Source: Diphasiastrum complanatum
Lineage: Eukaryota > Streptophyta > Lycopodiopsida > Lycopodiales > Lycopodiaceae
NCBI GenBank assembly: GCA_029204225.1
Contig: CM055107.1
Location: 3,977,079 to 4,041,078, forward strand
Reading direction: 5' to 3'
DNA length: 64,000 nucleotides
The notes below the pieces were generated by a model that was given only the letters and a program-made list of their open reading frames with translations, ran no database searches and had not been told where the DNA came from. Both the position numbers and the translations under genes were made by a program. This document shows positions 1 through 10,501 of this stretch, piece after piece; the first letter of the stretch is position 1, and every line of letters begins with the position of its first letter.

Positions 1-231
1 TCTAAGCATAATTTGGACTCATTCCAAAGCTTCTAACACTTAGGTCTACTTAGAACATCCTTATGATGGAATCCTATGCTATTTGGCACGTGTGACAAGC
101 CACATCATGACCATCTAACTATTTACAAGGTCATGATGACCAAAACTAGTCAAGACTAGAATTGTGAATTTTTAAACACCCCCTGGTCCAACAATAGCCC
201 ATTATCAAATTCCTCCCGGCAGACGCACCAA
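1..231. other. No gene recognised
   Basis: AT-rich sequence with no credible coding frame. It lies directly upstream of the LTR-1 start at 232. There is no purine-rich tract at that boundary, so it does not look like the 3' end of an element's internal region. Confidence 0.4.
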
Positions 232-620
232 TGTTAGGGCCTATTTTGGACAGGGGAGTGTTCTAGCCAAAACGTCCTAAAAGGGTCAAGGGCCCCACCT
301 CTAATGGCGGTTCGGCCCTACGTGAGCAAAAGAGGATTCCCATTTCCAACCCTAATGGCCTTCTCTATTGCCCCATGCTCCCCAAACCAATGAGAGTTTT
401 TCAGGCTCTCAAAGATACGGTTGCAAGGATGGGGTGCTAGTACTTTTGGCTGCAATGATTCACTAGCTTTCTAGGGTCACGTTTCCATAAAACTTCTGAT
501 CACTAATTTCGTTAGAATCTTGCTAATATCTCTTTCTCCATTGACTTCGGCTTACAGTTAGTAAAATCTTACATGGGCTAGAAACCAATTTACTGTCTAT
601 GATGTGCTCGTGGGGGTGCT
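232..620 (+). mobile_element. Truncated LTR fragment (family LTR-1, plus orientation)
   Basis: The segment opens with TGTTAGGGCC and matches, in reverse complement, most of 24628-25013. The similarity runs from the TGTTA end to about 615 (shared GTGCTCGTGGGG), where this copy breaks into copia gag sequence while the other continues. A conserved TG start and a shared edge in two copies indicate an LTR terminus. The copy is 3'-truncated. Confidence 0.6.
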
Positions 621-1400
621 TCAAGAATACTCATGCTAAGAAATCAAGTACTTCAAAGCATGAAGGAAGTAATGAAAGTGCCCAAGATTATGTTCTTAGG
701 ATCAAATCTTTGAATATCGAGTTATCTTCCATTAGTGACAAGATTCAAGACAATGAGCTAGTTCAAATCATCTTGAATGGATTAGGAAATGAGTATTCTA
801 ATCTAGTTCAAACATTTGCTTATTCAAAATCAACTTCCTACTATTGAAAAACTTCATAGTGTGCTAGATTCTGAGGATAGTAGGATGCTTCATATCAAGA
901 ATAGGATTGGTTCTCTTTCTTTGATTGATGGTGATGAGAAAGCTAACTTTTCTTTGAAAGGCAAGAAGAAGAAGGTTCCATCCAAGAAGACCCAAGATGT
1001 GGAGGTCAAGAGCAAGGATAGAGCTTCAAGTTCAAAAGGCAAGAGTAAGAAGGACAAGAAGAAGCTTAAGTGTTTTTTTTCTGTGGTAAGAAAGGACACT
1101 TTGTATCCAAGTGTTACAAGAAGAAGAATGCCCAAGAGAAGGACAACCGTGGCAACCTTGTGTTTGAGGAGGAGGATGAATGCAACTTATCTTGGATGGC
1201 TTACTTAACACAAACGTCTAATCACAACACATGGTGATTGATAATGGGGCTAGTTCCCACATGACTCACTAGAAAGACTACTTTTCTACCTTTCTTCTTA
1301 CAATAACTCTAAGAAGTTTATCTTCACTGCAAGTGATCAAGAATGTGAGATTGTAGGAATTGGATCCATTCCATTATGTCTTGGATCATGATTTTGCTGT
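621..1400 (+). pseudogene. Ty1/copia gag-protease remnant
   Basis: Decayed start of a copia polyprotein. The first part reads like the UBN2-type gag domain (a RIKSLNIEL stretch, then ILNGLGNEY). A lysine-rich linker leads to a CCHC zinc knuckle near 1070-1115 (C-F-F, frameshift, C-G-K-K-G-H-F, then S-K-C). A further one-base shift leads to the protease active-site region DNGASSHMTH near 1240-1272, followed by a stop. A run of T at about 1072 causes the first frameshift. No reverse transcriptase follows directly; a minus-oriented LTR fragment separates it from the 3' pol part at 2262. Copia identity rests on domain order and the DNGASSHM motif. Confidence 0.75.
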
Positions 1401-2225
1401 ACTTTGACACTTGGTTCTTCCCCCTATTCGAAATGAGGTAGTACGGCAGTTTCAATGGAAGAGATGAATGAGAGAAGAAGCAAGAAAACTAATGGAAAGG
1501 CAAGGGAAAAATAAACAATAGAAGTAACGAAATGCTAATAGAATTAGAATGATCCTAAAATGCATTGAGTAGGGCGAGTACGGATAAGATCCACTCAAAT
1601 CATAGTTTTCTATTGGTTCTCTTCTAAGGTGGTCTCCCTATTTGAAGTTGTAACAAACTAGAAATGACATTACTAAGTTCATTATGGCGGTCTCCCAACT
1701 AGTGATTTCCTACTTAAGAAATAAACAACACTAAATAACTCCACGGAGGGAATAGATGACAAGGTGAGAGGGAGAATAATCCCATAAGCACATTCACCAT
1801 AAAACATAAACCAATGGGAAAGCCTAGTGGGGGCTCGAGCACCTACCACAAGGTATTCTATCACCAATGGTGAACACAAGTAAGCAAGGCAAGATTACAC
1901 CAAAAGTGTTTCTATTAATCAATAGCTTTGTTGGAGGCCCAAATCCACTCCCATATATGGAAAGAGTGGTGGGCCTAAGCTTAAACATGCTTATGGGACT
2001 AGGTCCAAACTTAAAGCTAATTAACTTGTGCACTTACACTAACTTAGAATTAAAGTTAACTTGAACTTAGGAATTAACTTAAACTTAGACTTTCTAAGTT
2101 AAACCATTACAAATGATTGTTTGTAATAGTTAAACTTAAATAGTAAAAGGCTAAGCATAAGGTTTTCCTAATTGAACTTACTTGTGGGCTTACAAAACAC
2201 ATGCCACAATAAATTCCTATGTTGG
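1400..2225 (-). mobile_element. LTR fragment of family LTR-2, minus orientation
   Basis: The reverse complement aligns with the LTR at 19272-19993. Shared blocks in order include GTGGCATGTGTTTTGTAAG, a GTCCCATAAG block, GGTGCTCG followed by a C-rich stretch, and GTCATTTCTAG. The edges are eroded. It separates the copia gag part from the copia RNase H part, so it may be an insertion into the older copia copy. Confidence 0.55.
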
Positions 2226-2261
2226 GCTAATATAAGGGACAACACTGATTGCATATGTTGA

Positions 2262-2920
2262 ATCTGAGAAAGTGGATGCTTACTTGTATAGGCAGCTGGT
2301 GGTAGTTTGGTCTATGTTGTTGGTGTTGGTTAGTCAATTTATGCAAGATCCTAGTCAAGCACACTGGAAGTCTGCTAAACGTATTCTCAGATACATTTGA
2401 GGGACATTGAATTTTGGTTTGAAGTATGATCAACCTTAAGCGCCAATGTTGGTAGGTTACACAGATGCCGATTGGGTAGGTAATATTGATGACAAAAGAT
2501 CTACCAGTGGTCATACATTCAATTATGGTACAACTACCATTTCATGGAGCAGCAAAAAACAACCTACAGTAGCTAATCTTCGACGGAAGCTGAATATCGT
2601 GCACTCAACAATGCTATACATGAAGTGTATGGTTACAAAGAGTACTTGTTGATTTAGGTCAACCATAGATGGATGCGACTAGTATCTCTTGTGACAACCA
2701 AAGTTGCATTCACCTTGGCAAAAATCCAGTTCTAGATGCTTGAACTAAGCACATCGAAATGCATTATCACTTTGTTTGAGAAAAAAATACTTGATGGAGC
2801 CATTGATCTTGTTTTTTGTAAATCTGAAGATCAAGTGGCAGATATTTTTACTAAGTCATTAGGTAGTTGTAAATTTGAAAAGTCTGTACTCTATTAGGAA
2901 TAGAAGAATGTAATTTTATC
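2262..2920 (+). pseudogene. Ty1/copia reverse transcriptase end and RNase H
   Basis: This is the 3' end of a copia pol. The frame reads SQFMQDPSQAHWKSAKRIL (RT/RNase H connection), then YTDADWVGNIDDKRSTSG, which carries the first RNase H aspartate, then ISWSSKKQPTVA. After a shift come STEAEYRAL-like residues, KHIEMHYHF and a DQVADIFTK terminus. At least four stops and one frameshift make it non-functional. A polypurine tract and LTR follow at once, so this is the natural 3' end of the element. Confidence 0.85.
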
Positions 2921-3172
2921 ATTGAGGGAGAGTGTTAAAAATCAATGATAGACCTGTTACTGTTTACTATGTACTTTATTGTTGCCAGTTGTTACCAGCT
3001 ATAAGTAGTTGTAGGCTAGTCTATAGTCAACTACTAGTTTTCTCTCTCTATATTCAGGGTTCATTGTACTCTTCATTATTCAGTGTGATAGTGTGATGGT
3101 GTGTTCTTCTTCCTCCTCTTCATGGTGATTGCTTATGGTGAATGCTTGATAGTGTTTATCTGATTATTTACA
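2921..3172 (+). mobile_element. Copia polypurine tract and 3' LTR
   Basis: The purine stretch ATTGAGGGAGAG (2921-2932) directly precedes TGTTAAAAATC at 2933, the usual copia PPT/LTR junction. The LTR would run to TTTACA ending at 3172, about 240 bp, within the normal range for plant copia. It holds a CTCTCTCTATATT stretch that could be its promoter region. No 5' partner LTR lies in the window. Confidence 0.65.
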
Positions 3173-3450
3173 TGTTAGAGCTATTTATGGCGAGAGATTG
3201 GAATCGTTAGAAACTCCTAAAAGGGAAAGGGCCTACACTGCCCTTCCGACAATGACCGAGGAAGACCACTTTCAATCCTGGTGGCGATCACCCCATACCG
3301 CCAATGGAAGTTTTCCAAGCTTTCAGTATGGTCGAAGGAGAGAGTGTGCTCTTCTTTAGTTCACTATGTTTCAATCGACTGACATACTTCTCCTACATAA
3401 GTGAAGACAATTTGAGACAAGGTGCTGCTCACAATACCACACTAGCGAAT
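3173..3450 (+). mobile_element. LTR-like fragment related to LTR-1
   Basis: Starts TGTTAGAGCTATTTATGG right after the copia LTR end. It then follows the layout of LTR-1: a CTCCTAAAAGGG-like block, a GGGCC block, a GGCGAT block, a CCAATG...TTTTCC block. Similarity is weak and by eye only, so family membership is tentative. Confidence 0.35.
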
Positions 3451-3454
3451 GCTA

Positions 3455-3935
3455 AGCATCCAGTTTGAAATGTGTTGAGGTTGACAGTAGTGTATTCAGT
3501 AAACAGTATCACACGAGTTAAGCATATGACGTGCAGCACAGTGAGGTTGACGCATGCTGGGTTAGTACATATTACTGCTAGCACTAGGTCAGTTGGTTAT
3601 AGCACAATGATAGCCTGTACTAAGCTTGTACCCTACTATGTGCACAAAGAGTTTGCCACTAAATGTTGTTTGTAGTGCAGCACTTAGTAAACATGAGGAG
3701 GTATGATGTGTGCAGCACAATACTAACAGAGGTGGAGCATGCATATGCAATGTAACATTCCATTTAACAATGGTTGAGTGTACTGTTTATAGTGCAACAG
3801 TTCTAAACATGTATCCAATATGCATAAGGAGAGGTTGCCACTAGTTGTTGTTTACAATACAACACTAGTAATGTGAAATGTGTTGTTTGTAGCAAAATAC
3901 TGACAAAGAACGGACATGTTGTCACAGTATGTTTC
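3455..3935 (+). repeat. Degenerate internally repetitive stretch
   Basis: Variants of a GTTGTTTGTAGTGCAGCACTAGTAA motif recur, for example near 3663, 3790, 3849 and 3879, mixed with GTGCAGCACA-type cores near 3531 and 3711. Spacing is irregular and copies are diverged. No open frame has coding character. Confidence 0.4.
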
Positions 3936-3949
3936 TAGTAAGGTTGAGT

Positions 3950-5321
3950 CTATATGTGTGATGGTCTACTTTTTTTTGTATTTGTTCTTTTAATTCATCA
4001 AAATTCGATAACTTCCAATTTTTTCAACATCTATTGGGTTTCTGTGGATTTTGGAAAATGTCTAATTGGAGATAACAGGCATGAAAGAATCTCATGGAAT
4101 TATTTTTTATCATTATAAGATCATGTCAATTACAAGGACTCTTGACTCTATCATTCTCTAAAACATAATAGTTATATATTGATGTAAATTTTGACAAAAA
4201 AAATCACAAAGAATAAATTTTTTGCTTTTGACATGTGTCAAAGCTCCATGAAAATGCAATGAAATTCCATATAAAAGAGAAAATATGAAAATTGTCAAAA
4301 TCCGACCATTTTCTCTTATTGGCATAAAGACATGTCGATAGTCAACATCACAGTCAAAATTTAACGGATTAGAATGTTGAATTTTTACATATTCAAGTGT
4401 TAAATTGTAGCTACACTTTCCAATATTTGTCATACTCCGACACTCGTCAAAATTTGAGATTTTTTTCTTAGTCGTTGAATTCTAACAAAGTTAGTTTTTT
4501 TTATTGTTTTATTGGAAAAAAAAAAATCGATGACTCTATGATCAATTAATGGTCCACTATCATGATTGAGTTGCATAGACATCTAGGCAGAAACAAGAAG
4601 TTACAACGTCATGTATGAAATAACATTAAGCATTTGCCGATCGAGGTAAATTTGCTGAATTTGTTTGCAACCAACCCGAAGAAGTGACAAAACTAAAAGC
4701 ATAAACAATGATGGATAACAGTACAAAAGAACCCATCAAGCTTAGAGAGATGAGATCACTAGATCCACACACCCTCATCATGGGGTTGATGAGGAAAGTG
4801 GTTCTAGTGGTGGTGACAAGCATGGAGGAAGGTCAACAGATCATTTGTGGATCAATCGTAACATTGGAGAATTCATATAAGGAGAGCTTACATTACACAT
4901 CCAAAATAGGGGCCCATCCAAGGGGTGCATATGCAATGAGGAGTGTGCTTGACACGAGCCTTGATTTTTTCCTCTCGTGTCTCTTACGATATCACTCACT
5001 AACACACAATTGTTATGTAATTACAAAAAGTATTTAAAAAAGTTTACAAAGAAAGAAATCTTAGTTGCACAACACAAATAAAAAAAATCACACATGAGAA
5101 GAGTTGAGATCAAAAAAATGAGATGTGGAAAAAGCCAATCTCCTACCAAAACAAAACTTAAGAGAACTAAAAAAAAGTTGAGTGATCTCATTGGAACTCA
5201 CAAAGCAAATTTTACATGTGTGAGATTCTAGCATCCGTAAAATCTTTCATATCCCGACATCCATGTCATACTAAATTTTTGTAATAACAAATAAGTGATG
5301 TCATCCACAAATCACACAATT
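3950..5321. other. AT-rich sequence without recognisable genes
   Basis: No domain, RNA gene or LTR edge recognised. A 109-codon open frame at 4708-5037 (plus) has no recognisable motif and no supporting context, and I do not regard it as a gene. Confidence 0.4.
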
Positions 5322-5683
5322 GGACATCCAAATCTGACTAGGTTCTCATCTATATAGACCTTGCTTCAATCACTTATAAATATAGCTACACTCTACTAAT
5401 TCTTAAATCTGGGTGAGAGTATTCCAATTCCATTTTGAATCAAATATTATGTGGTGCTAATTCTTAAATCTGGGTGAGAGTATTCCAATTCCGTTTTGAA
5501 TCAAATATTATGTGGTGTTTGCTATCATGCATGGACATCCAAATCTGACTAGGTTCTCATATATATAGACCTTGCTTCAATCAATTATAAATATAGCTTA
5601 CACTCTACTAATTCTTAAATCTGGGTGAGAGTATTCCAATTCCGTTTTGAATCAAATATTATGTGGTGTTTGCTATCATGCAT
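5322..5683 (+). repeat. Tandem duplication with nested 61-bp unit
   Basis: A block beginning GGACATCCAAATCTGACTAG occurs at 5322 and again at 5533, and the flank GGACAG at 5684 marks the end. Inside, a 61-bp unit starting CTAATTCTTAAATCTGGG occurs at 5396, 5457 and 5608 with only single-base changes. The first large copy therefore has two 61-bp units and the second has one, consistent with unequal exchange or replication slippage. Confidence 0.85.
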
Positions 5684-5922
5684 GGACAGGATGCAATCTG
5701 AGCTTAATGGAAGTCTAAAATTAATTACATTGCTTCATGGAAGTCAAGTACTAATTACATTCTATTGAGCTAAGGGTTCACTAATATATATAGCAAATTG
5801 AAAAAGATGATAAAATTGAGAATCACCTAAGCAACCTGAATTAGGGTTATATCATATATACTAAATCCTCCGCTGTTATAAGACAGTTGCCACCAATGAG
5901 ACCTATTTTTTATGATTAGGAG

Positions 5923-6614
5923 CATAGTTGCACAAAATCGTGTTTCTGGGAGGAGACGTTTCGGAAACCGCGTTTCTGAGAAACGCGTTTCTCCTCCCAG
6001 AATCGCAAAAGAAAAAAAAAAAATAGAAATAGCTTATGGCTGAAATTTTTTTAGGGGATCAATGGTCAAACGAGCGTTTTGCCTCTCAGAAGTGCAGTTG
6101 ATGGGTCACAAACAGATCTTATTTTCAATAGCTATTTGGTTGTTAATTGCTCTGGTTTTCAATAAATGCTCAGGAGGTGTGGGGGGCGGTAGCCCCCCGA
6201 GAAACGGGAGGTTCGAGGGGCGATAGCCCCCCGAGAAACAGGGGGTCCGGGGGGTGGTAGCCCCCGATGGGGGGTTTGGGGGGCAACGCCTCCCCACGGC
6301 AGGGTCCCCCAACGGTAAGGCCTCTTCATGACTTGGCCTTCCAACTCCCTGAGCGAAAACACACTTATTGGGACCATCTGTGATCGTAACAGACAAGCTA
6401 GAGAGAGGTTAGTTTTGAATTTTAGTCCTTGACAGAACCCAACATGGATTAATGCACCTGAACTGGACCATCCAGCAGCCAAAACAGTCGGTAAATTACA
6501 CAGTAATTATGCTCTTAATAAAAAATTAAAATTAAAAAAAAACGTTTCTGAAAAATAATTCCATATTTCCGAAACGCGTTTCTGAACGCATTTCAGAAAC
6601 GCAGTGGAACTATG
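5923..6614. mobile_element. hAT-like non-autonomous element (MITE), 692 bp
   Basis: The direct repeat ATTAGGAG (8 bp) flanks the element exactly at 5915-5922 and 6615-6622. The ends are inverted repeats: CATAGTTGCAC on the left, and on the right a GTGGAACTATG end whose complement is CATAGTTCCAC. Both ends then carry GTTTCTG/CAGAAAC blocks. An 8-bp duplication with short CA-N-N-G ends is the hAT hallmark. No transposase is encoded, so it would need one in trans. The left subterminal region also forms a foldback (CTGGGAGGAGACGTTTC against GAAACGCGTTTCTCCTCCCAG, about 5947-6001). Confidence 0.8.
6170..6300. repeat. GC-rich ~35-bp tandem units inside the hAT-like element
   Basis: Three diverged units of about 34-36 bp share the core GGGGGCGGTAGCCCCC, each followed by GAGAAAC or GATGGGG. 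Each core is itself palindromic and would form a strong hairpin. Base composition differs sharply from the AT-rich surroundings. Confidence 0.7.
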
Positions 6615-6622
6615 ATTAGGAG

Positions 6623-7379
6623 TAGAACAAATATCTTCCAATATACTTACAATGAGTTTCTCAACCATTGTACATTGTACATAGCCAGCATCTAAAATAC
6701 TCTCAGGAGTAGGACTGTCAAAACTAGAATCAACTGAACCTATTCTATCATCGAAACAATTTCTAGTCCAAGCTACTAACTACTATATGTAACTGATGGG
6801 TTAGCTCAGCTCAGCTCAGCTCTGAATGCTTGCAGCAAAACAGAAAACATTTCTTTACAATGCAATCAATTCATGCCTTTCTGCAGGAAACACTTTGCCA
6901 CTCTAAAGAAGCTGAGGGATCTCCTTTTCTAGCCAATTTCCACCTGCTTTGCTGAAGTTTTAAATTAGCAGCTCAAATGTACAAGTGATAGCTCCAGCCA
7001 CTCTCCATTTGCTAGTTTTACAAAAAGGTTGTTGTGTGAAAATTTTGTCCTGGTTGTGTTAACCAAAAGCCAAGAACTGCTAAAAAGTCTTATCCTCAGA
7101 TTGGATGGTCAGTTGAGAAGAAACAGAAAGCATCTACAGTAACAGATTGATGATACAGATTACAGGATGTTTTCTACTGGCTGTTAACCATCTAGCAATT
7201 TTCTATTTTGCCACAACTTATCTCCTAAAATAAAAGTGTTTAGGTGGTTCATGGAGGATCAGTGGAAAGTAGCAGGCAAAAGAATGCGACCCAAAGGATC
7301 AGCTGCAAAGGTTGAGAAAGGCTCAATTGGCTAATGCTCTGTTATGATGCAATATAATTGCTGAAGGAAAATTTGGATC
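6623..7379. other. 3' flank of the receptor kinase gene
   Basis: Holds the presumed 3' untranslated region of the minus-strand kinase gene. No AATAAA stands out on the minus strand. No other gene recognised. Confidence 0.4.
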
Positions 7380-10300
7380 TCAAGAACTTTGATGTTGCAA
7401 AGCAGATGTTATGTCTTCAAGGCGATGCAGGAGCTCCGTCATCTCTGGTCGGGAGCTGGGCACAGAAGCGACACAACAGAGAGCCAGCTGCAAAACCTCT
7501 ACAAGCTCTTCCTCTGAAGGAGCAGCATCTCCTTTCATGAGTTCCACATCAAACACCTCCGACGTCCATTCCTCCTTCACAACGCATGTCACCCAGTGAG
7601 GAAGATCCACAGCCCCACCAGGCATGGGGATGGGATCACTAGGTAGCTTTCCTGTAAGAAGCTCCAGAAGAAGGATGCCAAAGCTGTAAATATCTGATTT
7701 GGAGGTTGGTTTTCTTTGAGGCCTGGCAAGCTCTGGGGCTCTGTAGCCCAGCGCTGCAGCAGTGGCATTGGCATTGGAGGTTGCAGCTGCTGTCATAAGG
7801 CTTGCTAACCCAAAATCTGCAACTCCGGCGTTCAGATCAGAGTCCAACAGCACATTACTGGAAGACAGGTTGCCATGATCTATGCCGGCCTGTTTGTGGA
7901 GGTGATACAATCCGCGAGCTACCCCTGCAGCAATGTTCATTCTTGCATTCCAGGTGAGCTCCATCTCTTTCCCTTCAGCTGTCATTCCACGGATACAACG
8001 ACATCAGATAAAACTATCACATGCATCACTTCGAACAAACAAACCTATCTAATTTATATGAGAACCTGCTACTGATTGGATGGATACTTTGTCAAATAAA
8101 TTATAGCATGTAAGAACAAGATTCTAGAATATTTGGGAATAAACTTGATTCAACGTACATAATGTACAGCGTGCTGCTGCTATTTTCTAGCTATAAGCTG
8201 TTGCGGAGATTGATTAGATCCTGATAGATCCTGACAGTGATAAAGCATTTCGTTTTATTTCATTTCACAACAGTAAGCATAACAAGATCAAATACGTCAG
8301 CAGCAAGACTAATAAAACTAAATATCTCTGCAGACAAGTAACGATCTTCATTGTTGCAAGCATCAAAGAATCAAAAGTCTGTGCTTATTGGATCCTTTCT
8401 CGAAGAGATTTTAGCGTGTTAGAGAAAGATTCTAGAAGATTTGGGAATGGACTTGTTTCCAAGCACATATTGTATTACTATTTTCTAGCTATAAATTGTT
8501 GCGATGAATAGGTTGAATAGATTCTGAGAGGACTCCGGTTGGCATTAATAAACTATTTAATTTTACTTCATTTCACAACAGTAAGCATAACAAGATCAAA
8601 TACGTCGGTCCATTTCACAAAAGCAAGAATAACGAAGAAAGCTATGATATTTATTATTGCAAGCATAACGAAATCAAAGCCCTGTGCAGAATACTGGTAT
8701 TCTTTTATGGCAGAAAGAATAAAAATCAAGAGTGGCATTATGCTTCCTCTGTGGATGGAAGATGCATACCGTGAAGATAAGCTGCTAGGCTTGCACCAGA
8801 GATAAAATCAAACACCAGCAGCTTCTCATCCTTAGGACCCCAGTAATATGCTCGCAGAGCCACCAGATTGGGATGCCTGATTCTACCCAGGCAATTAACC
8901 TCCGCCTCGAATTCTGCCTGACTTTTGATCATGCCTTCACGCAGCCTCTTCACCACCACCACGTATCCATTCTCCATAGTTGTCTTGTAGGCCGTGCCAT
9001 AGCTGCTCTTACCCATCACCTCAGCGGTTGCACACAGCAGATCGTCTGCTGTAAAGGCCACTGGCCCGTCGAAATGCACCAGCGTTCCTCCTGATGCAGC
9101 AGTTTCAGTGCCATCCTCTGGTACATCCATCGTTCCAGCGATGGAGGCTTTCTCTGAGCAACTTGTGCGGTAGCAAAGCAGGAAAAGGACAGTGCCAACA
9201 AGAGCAATCGAGGCCAAGCAGCTGCATAAAACAATCAGGATCAATCTGACTGTATGCATCCCGCGTGATCGATGCTCTGCAGGGGGATGGAAAGCCAGAG
9301 TGCTGCCAGGATGAGGAACGGGTGTAGAGGGCCATGGGGAGGAGGAAAAGAAACAAGAATGGGCAGCATCGAAGCCACAGAGATCGTCATTGCCAAGGAA
9401 GGAGGTGGCATTGAAGGCATGGCTGAAGGACGGTATGACTCCAGACAGATCATTGTAGGAGACATTGAATGCTGTCAGATTGAGCTGCGCTAAATCGACA
9501 GGAATGCTGCCATTGAAAGCATTCTGAGACAAATCTAAAGATGAGAGGGAAACCATTTCTGCTATTTCTGGTGGGATGCCTCCACTAAGGCGATTACTAG
9601 CTACATCAAAGTACTCCAGTTTTCGCATCTGCTTGAAAGTGGTGGGAAGAGAGCCCGAAAAATTGTTGTGTGCTAGTTTCAGTATGATGAGGCTGGCTAA
9701 GCTGCCAAGCGCGTAAGGGATGCTCCCATTGAGATCATTGTTGGATAAATCCAGCGTCTGTAGACTGAAAAGGCTCCCTAACTGCGAGGGGATCGTACCC
9801 CCCAGTCTGTTCTGTTCTAATCTAATAACAATCAGATTGGTCGACTCTGCAATCGAAGCAGGAATGCTTCCTGTGAGGAAATTGTTTCCCAAGATGAGGT
9901 ACCGCAATTGCATAGATGCACTGCTAGGAAGAGCCCCCGTCAGATTATTGAAGCTCAAATCCAGCAGAAAGAGGTAAGAAGACGGGAGCGATGGCGGAAT
10001 GGTACCATTCAGCTGATTTTTGCTGAGATCAACTACTTGGAGTGGAGAAGAGCTTCCAAGTAGCGTGGGTATGGCGCCGGAGAGCTGATTGTCGAACAAA
10101 TATAGGGCTCTGAGATTGGGTAGACTGGCCAAAGACTGAGGGATTTGTCCTTCTATTGCATTGGTGTGTAGATTCAGCTTGCGCAGATTTGTGAGCTCTC
10201 CGATCTGCTGTGCAATCGTTCCTCCAAGCCCCCTCCCGGGCAGCTGCAATGTCACAACCTCTCCTCCTGCACATTTAACTCCCACCCACAGGCCTGAGCA

Positions 10301-10501
10301 GGCTCCCTCCTTGTAGCTAGCATTCCAACTCGAAAGGACTCCATGAGGATCATACAGAGCTTGCTTGAGAGCAAGCAATGCGTCCAGGTTGGGCTGTGTC
10401 ACCAGCACTCCATCACCTTGAGCTCTTACCTGCATAGCAGCAGCAACTACGATGATCACCGCTAGTGCTAATAAGAACACCCTCCCCATTCTCTGCATCA
10501 T
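7380..10501 (-). CDS. LRR receptor-like kinase, IMK/LRR-III type, probable pseudokinase (two exons)
   Basis: Membrane receptor-like kinase, complete at 776 residues. Exon 1 is 10501-8770 and exon 2 is 7978-7380. The GT-AG phase-1 intron (8769-7979) falls after a YLH in the kinase N-lobe. I chose the ATG at 10501 (a second ATG follows at once); the codon upstream in frame is TTG. Order: signal peptide (about 1-27), LRRNT (about 36-80), about 11 plant-type LRRs (about 83-358), proline/serine-rich juxtamembrane stretch, membrane span (about 420-444), kinase (about 487-770). The glycine loop is [10 protein letters not shown], the lysine is K518 and the C-helix glutamate is probably E534. The catalytic loop is HGN (612-614) instead of HRD, while DFG (632-634) and RAPE (657-660) are kept. 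Missing the catalytic Asp is usual for the IMK2/IMK3 group, which signal by scaffolding or weak activity. No frameshift or stop is seen, so it is probably functional. The specific ligand is unknown. Confidence 0.93.
7979..8769 (-). other. Intron of the receptor kinase, with internal duplication
   Basis: Donor G|GTATGC at 8770/8769 and acceptor ACAG|CT at 7979/7978 restore an Ala codon and keep the kinase frame. The intron contains two related stretches (about 8114-8315 and 8421-8620). Both run from a GATTCTAGAA block through ATTTTCTAGCTATAA to CATTTCACAACAGTAAGCATAACAAGATCAAATACGTC; the last block is nearly identical in both. Confidence 0.85.

Noticed and set aside
3455-3935. CRISPR-like spaced repeats
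   Set aside because: Units are degenerate and irregularly spaced and the host is a plant; no CRISPR array is present in the window.
4708-5037. 109-codon frame
   Set aside because: No homology that I recognise, no regulatory context, and surrounding DNA is AT-rich spacer.
6170-6350. GC island as organelle-derived DNA
   Set aside because: It lies wholly inside the MITE boundaries and no plastid or mitochondrial gene can be read in it.
8738-8769. Continuation of the receptor kinase past residue 577 to a TAA in the same frame
   Set aside because: The GT donor at 8769 and the AG acceptor at 7979 restore a continuous kinase domain; the read-through tail has no kinase similarity.
9016-10274. Opposite and shifted frames within the LRR gene
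   Set aside because: Shadows of the real coding frame, with no domain of their own.
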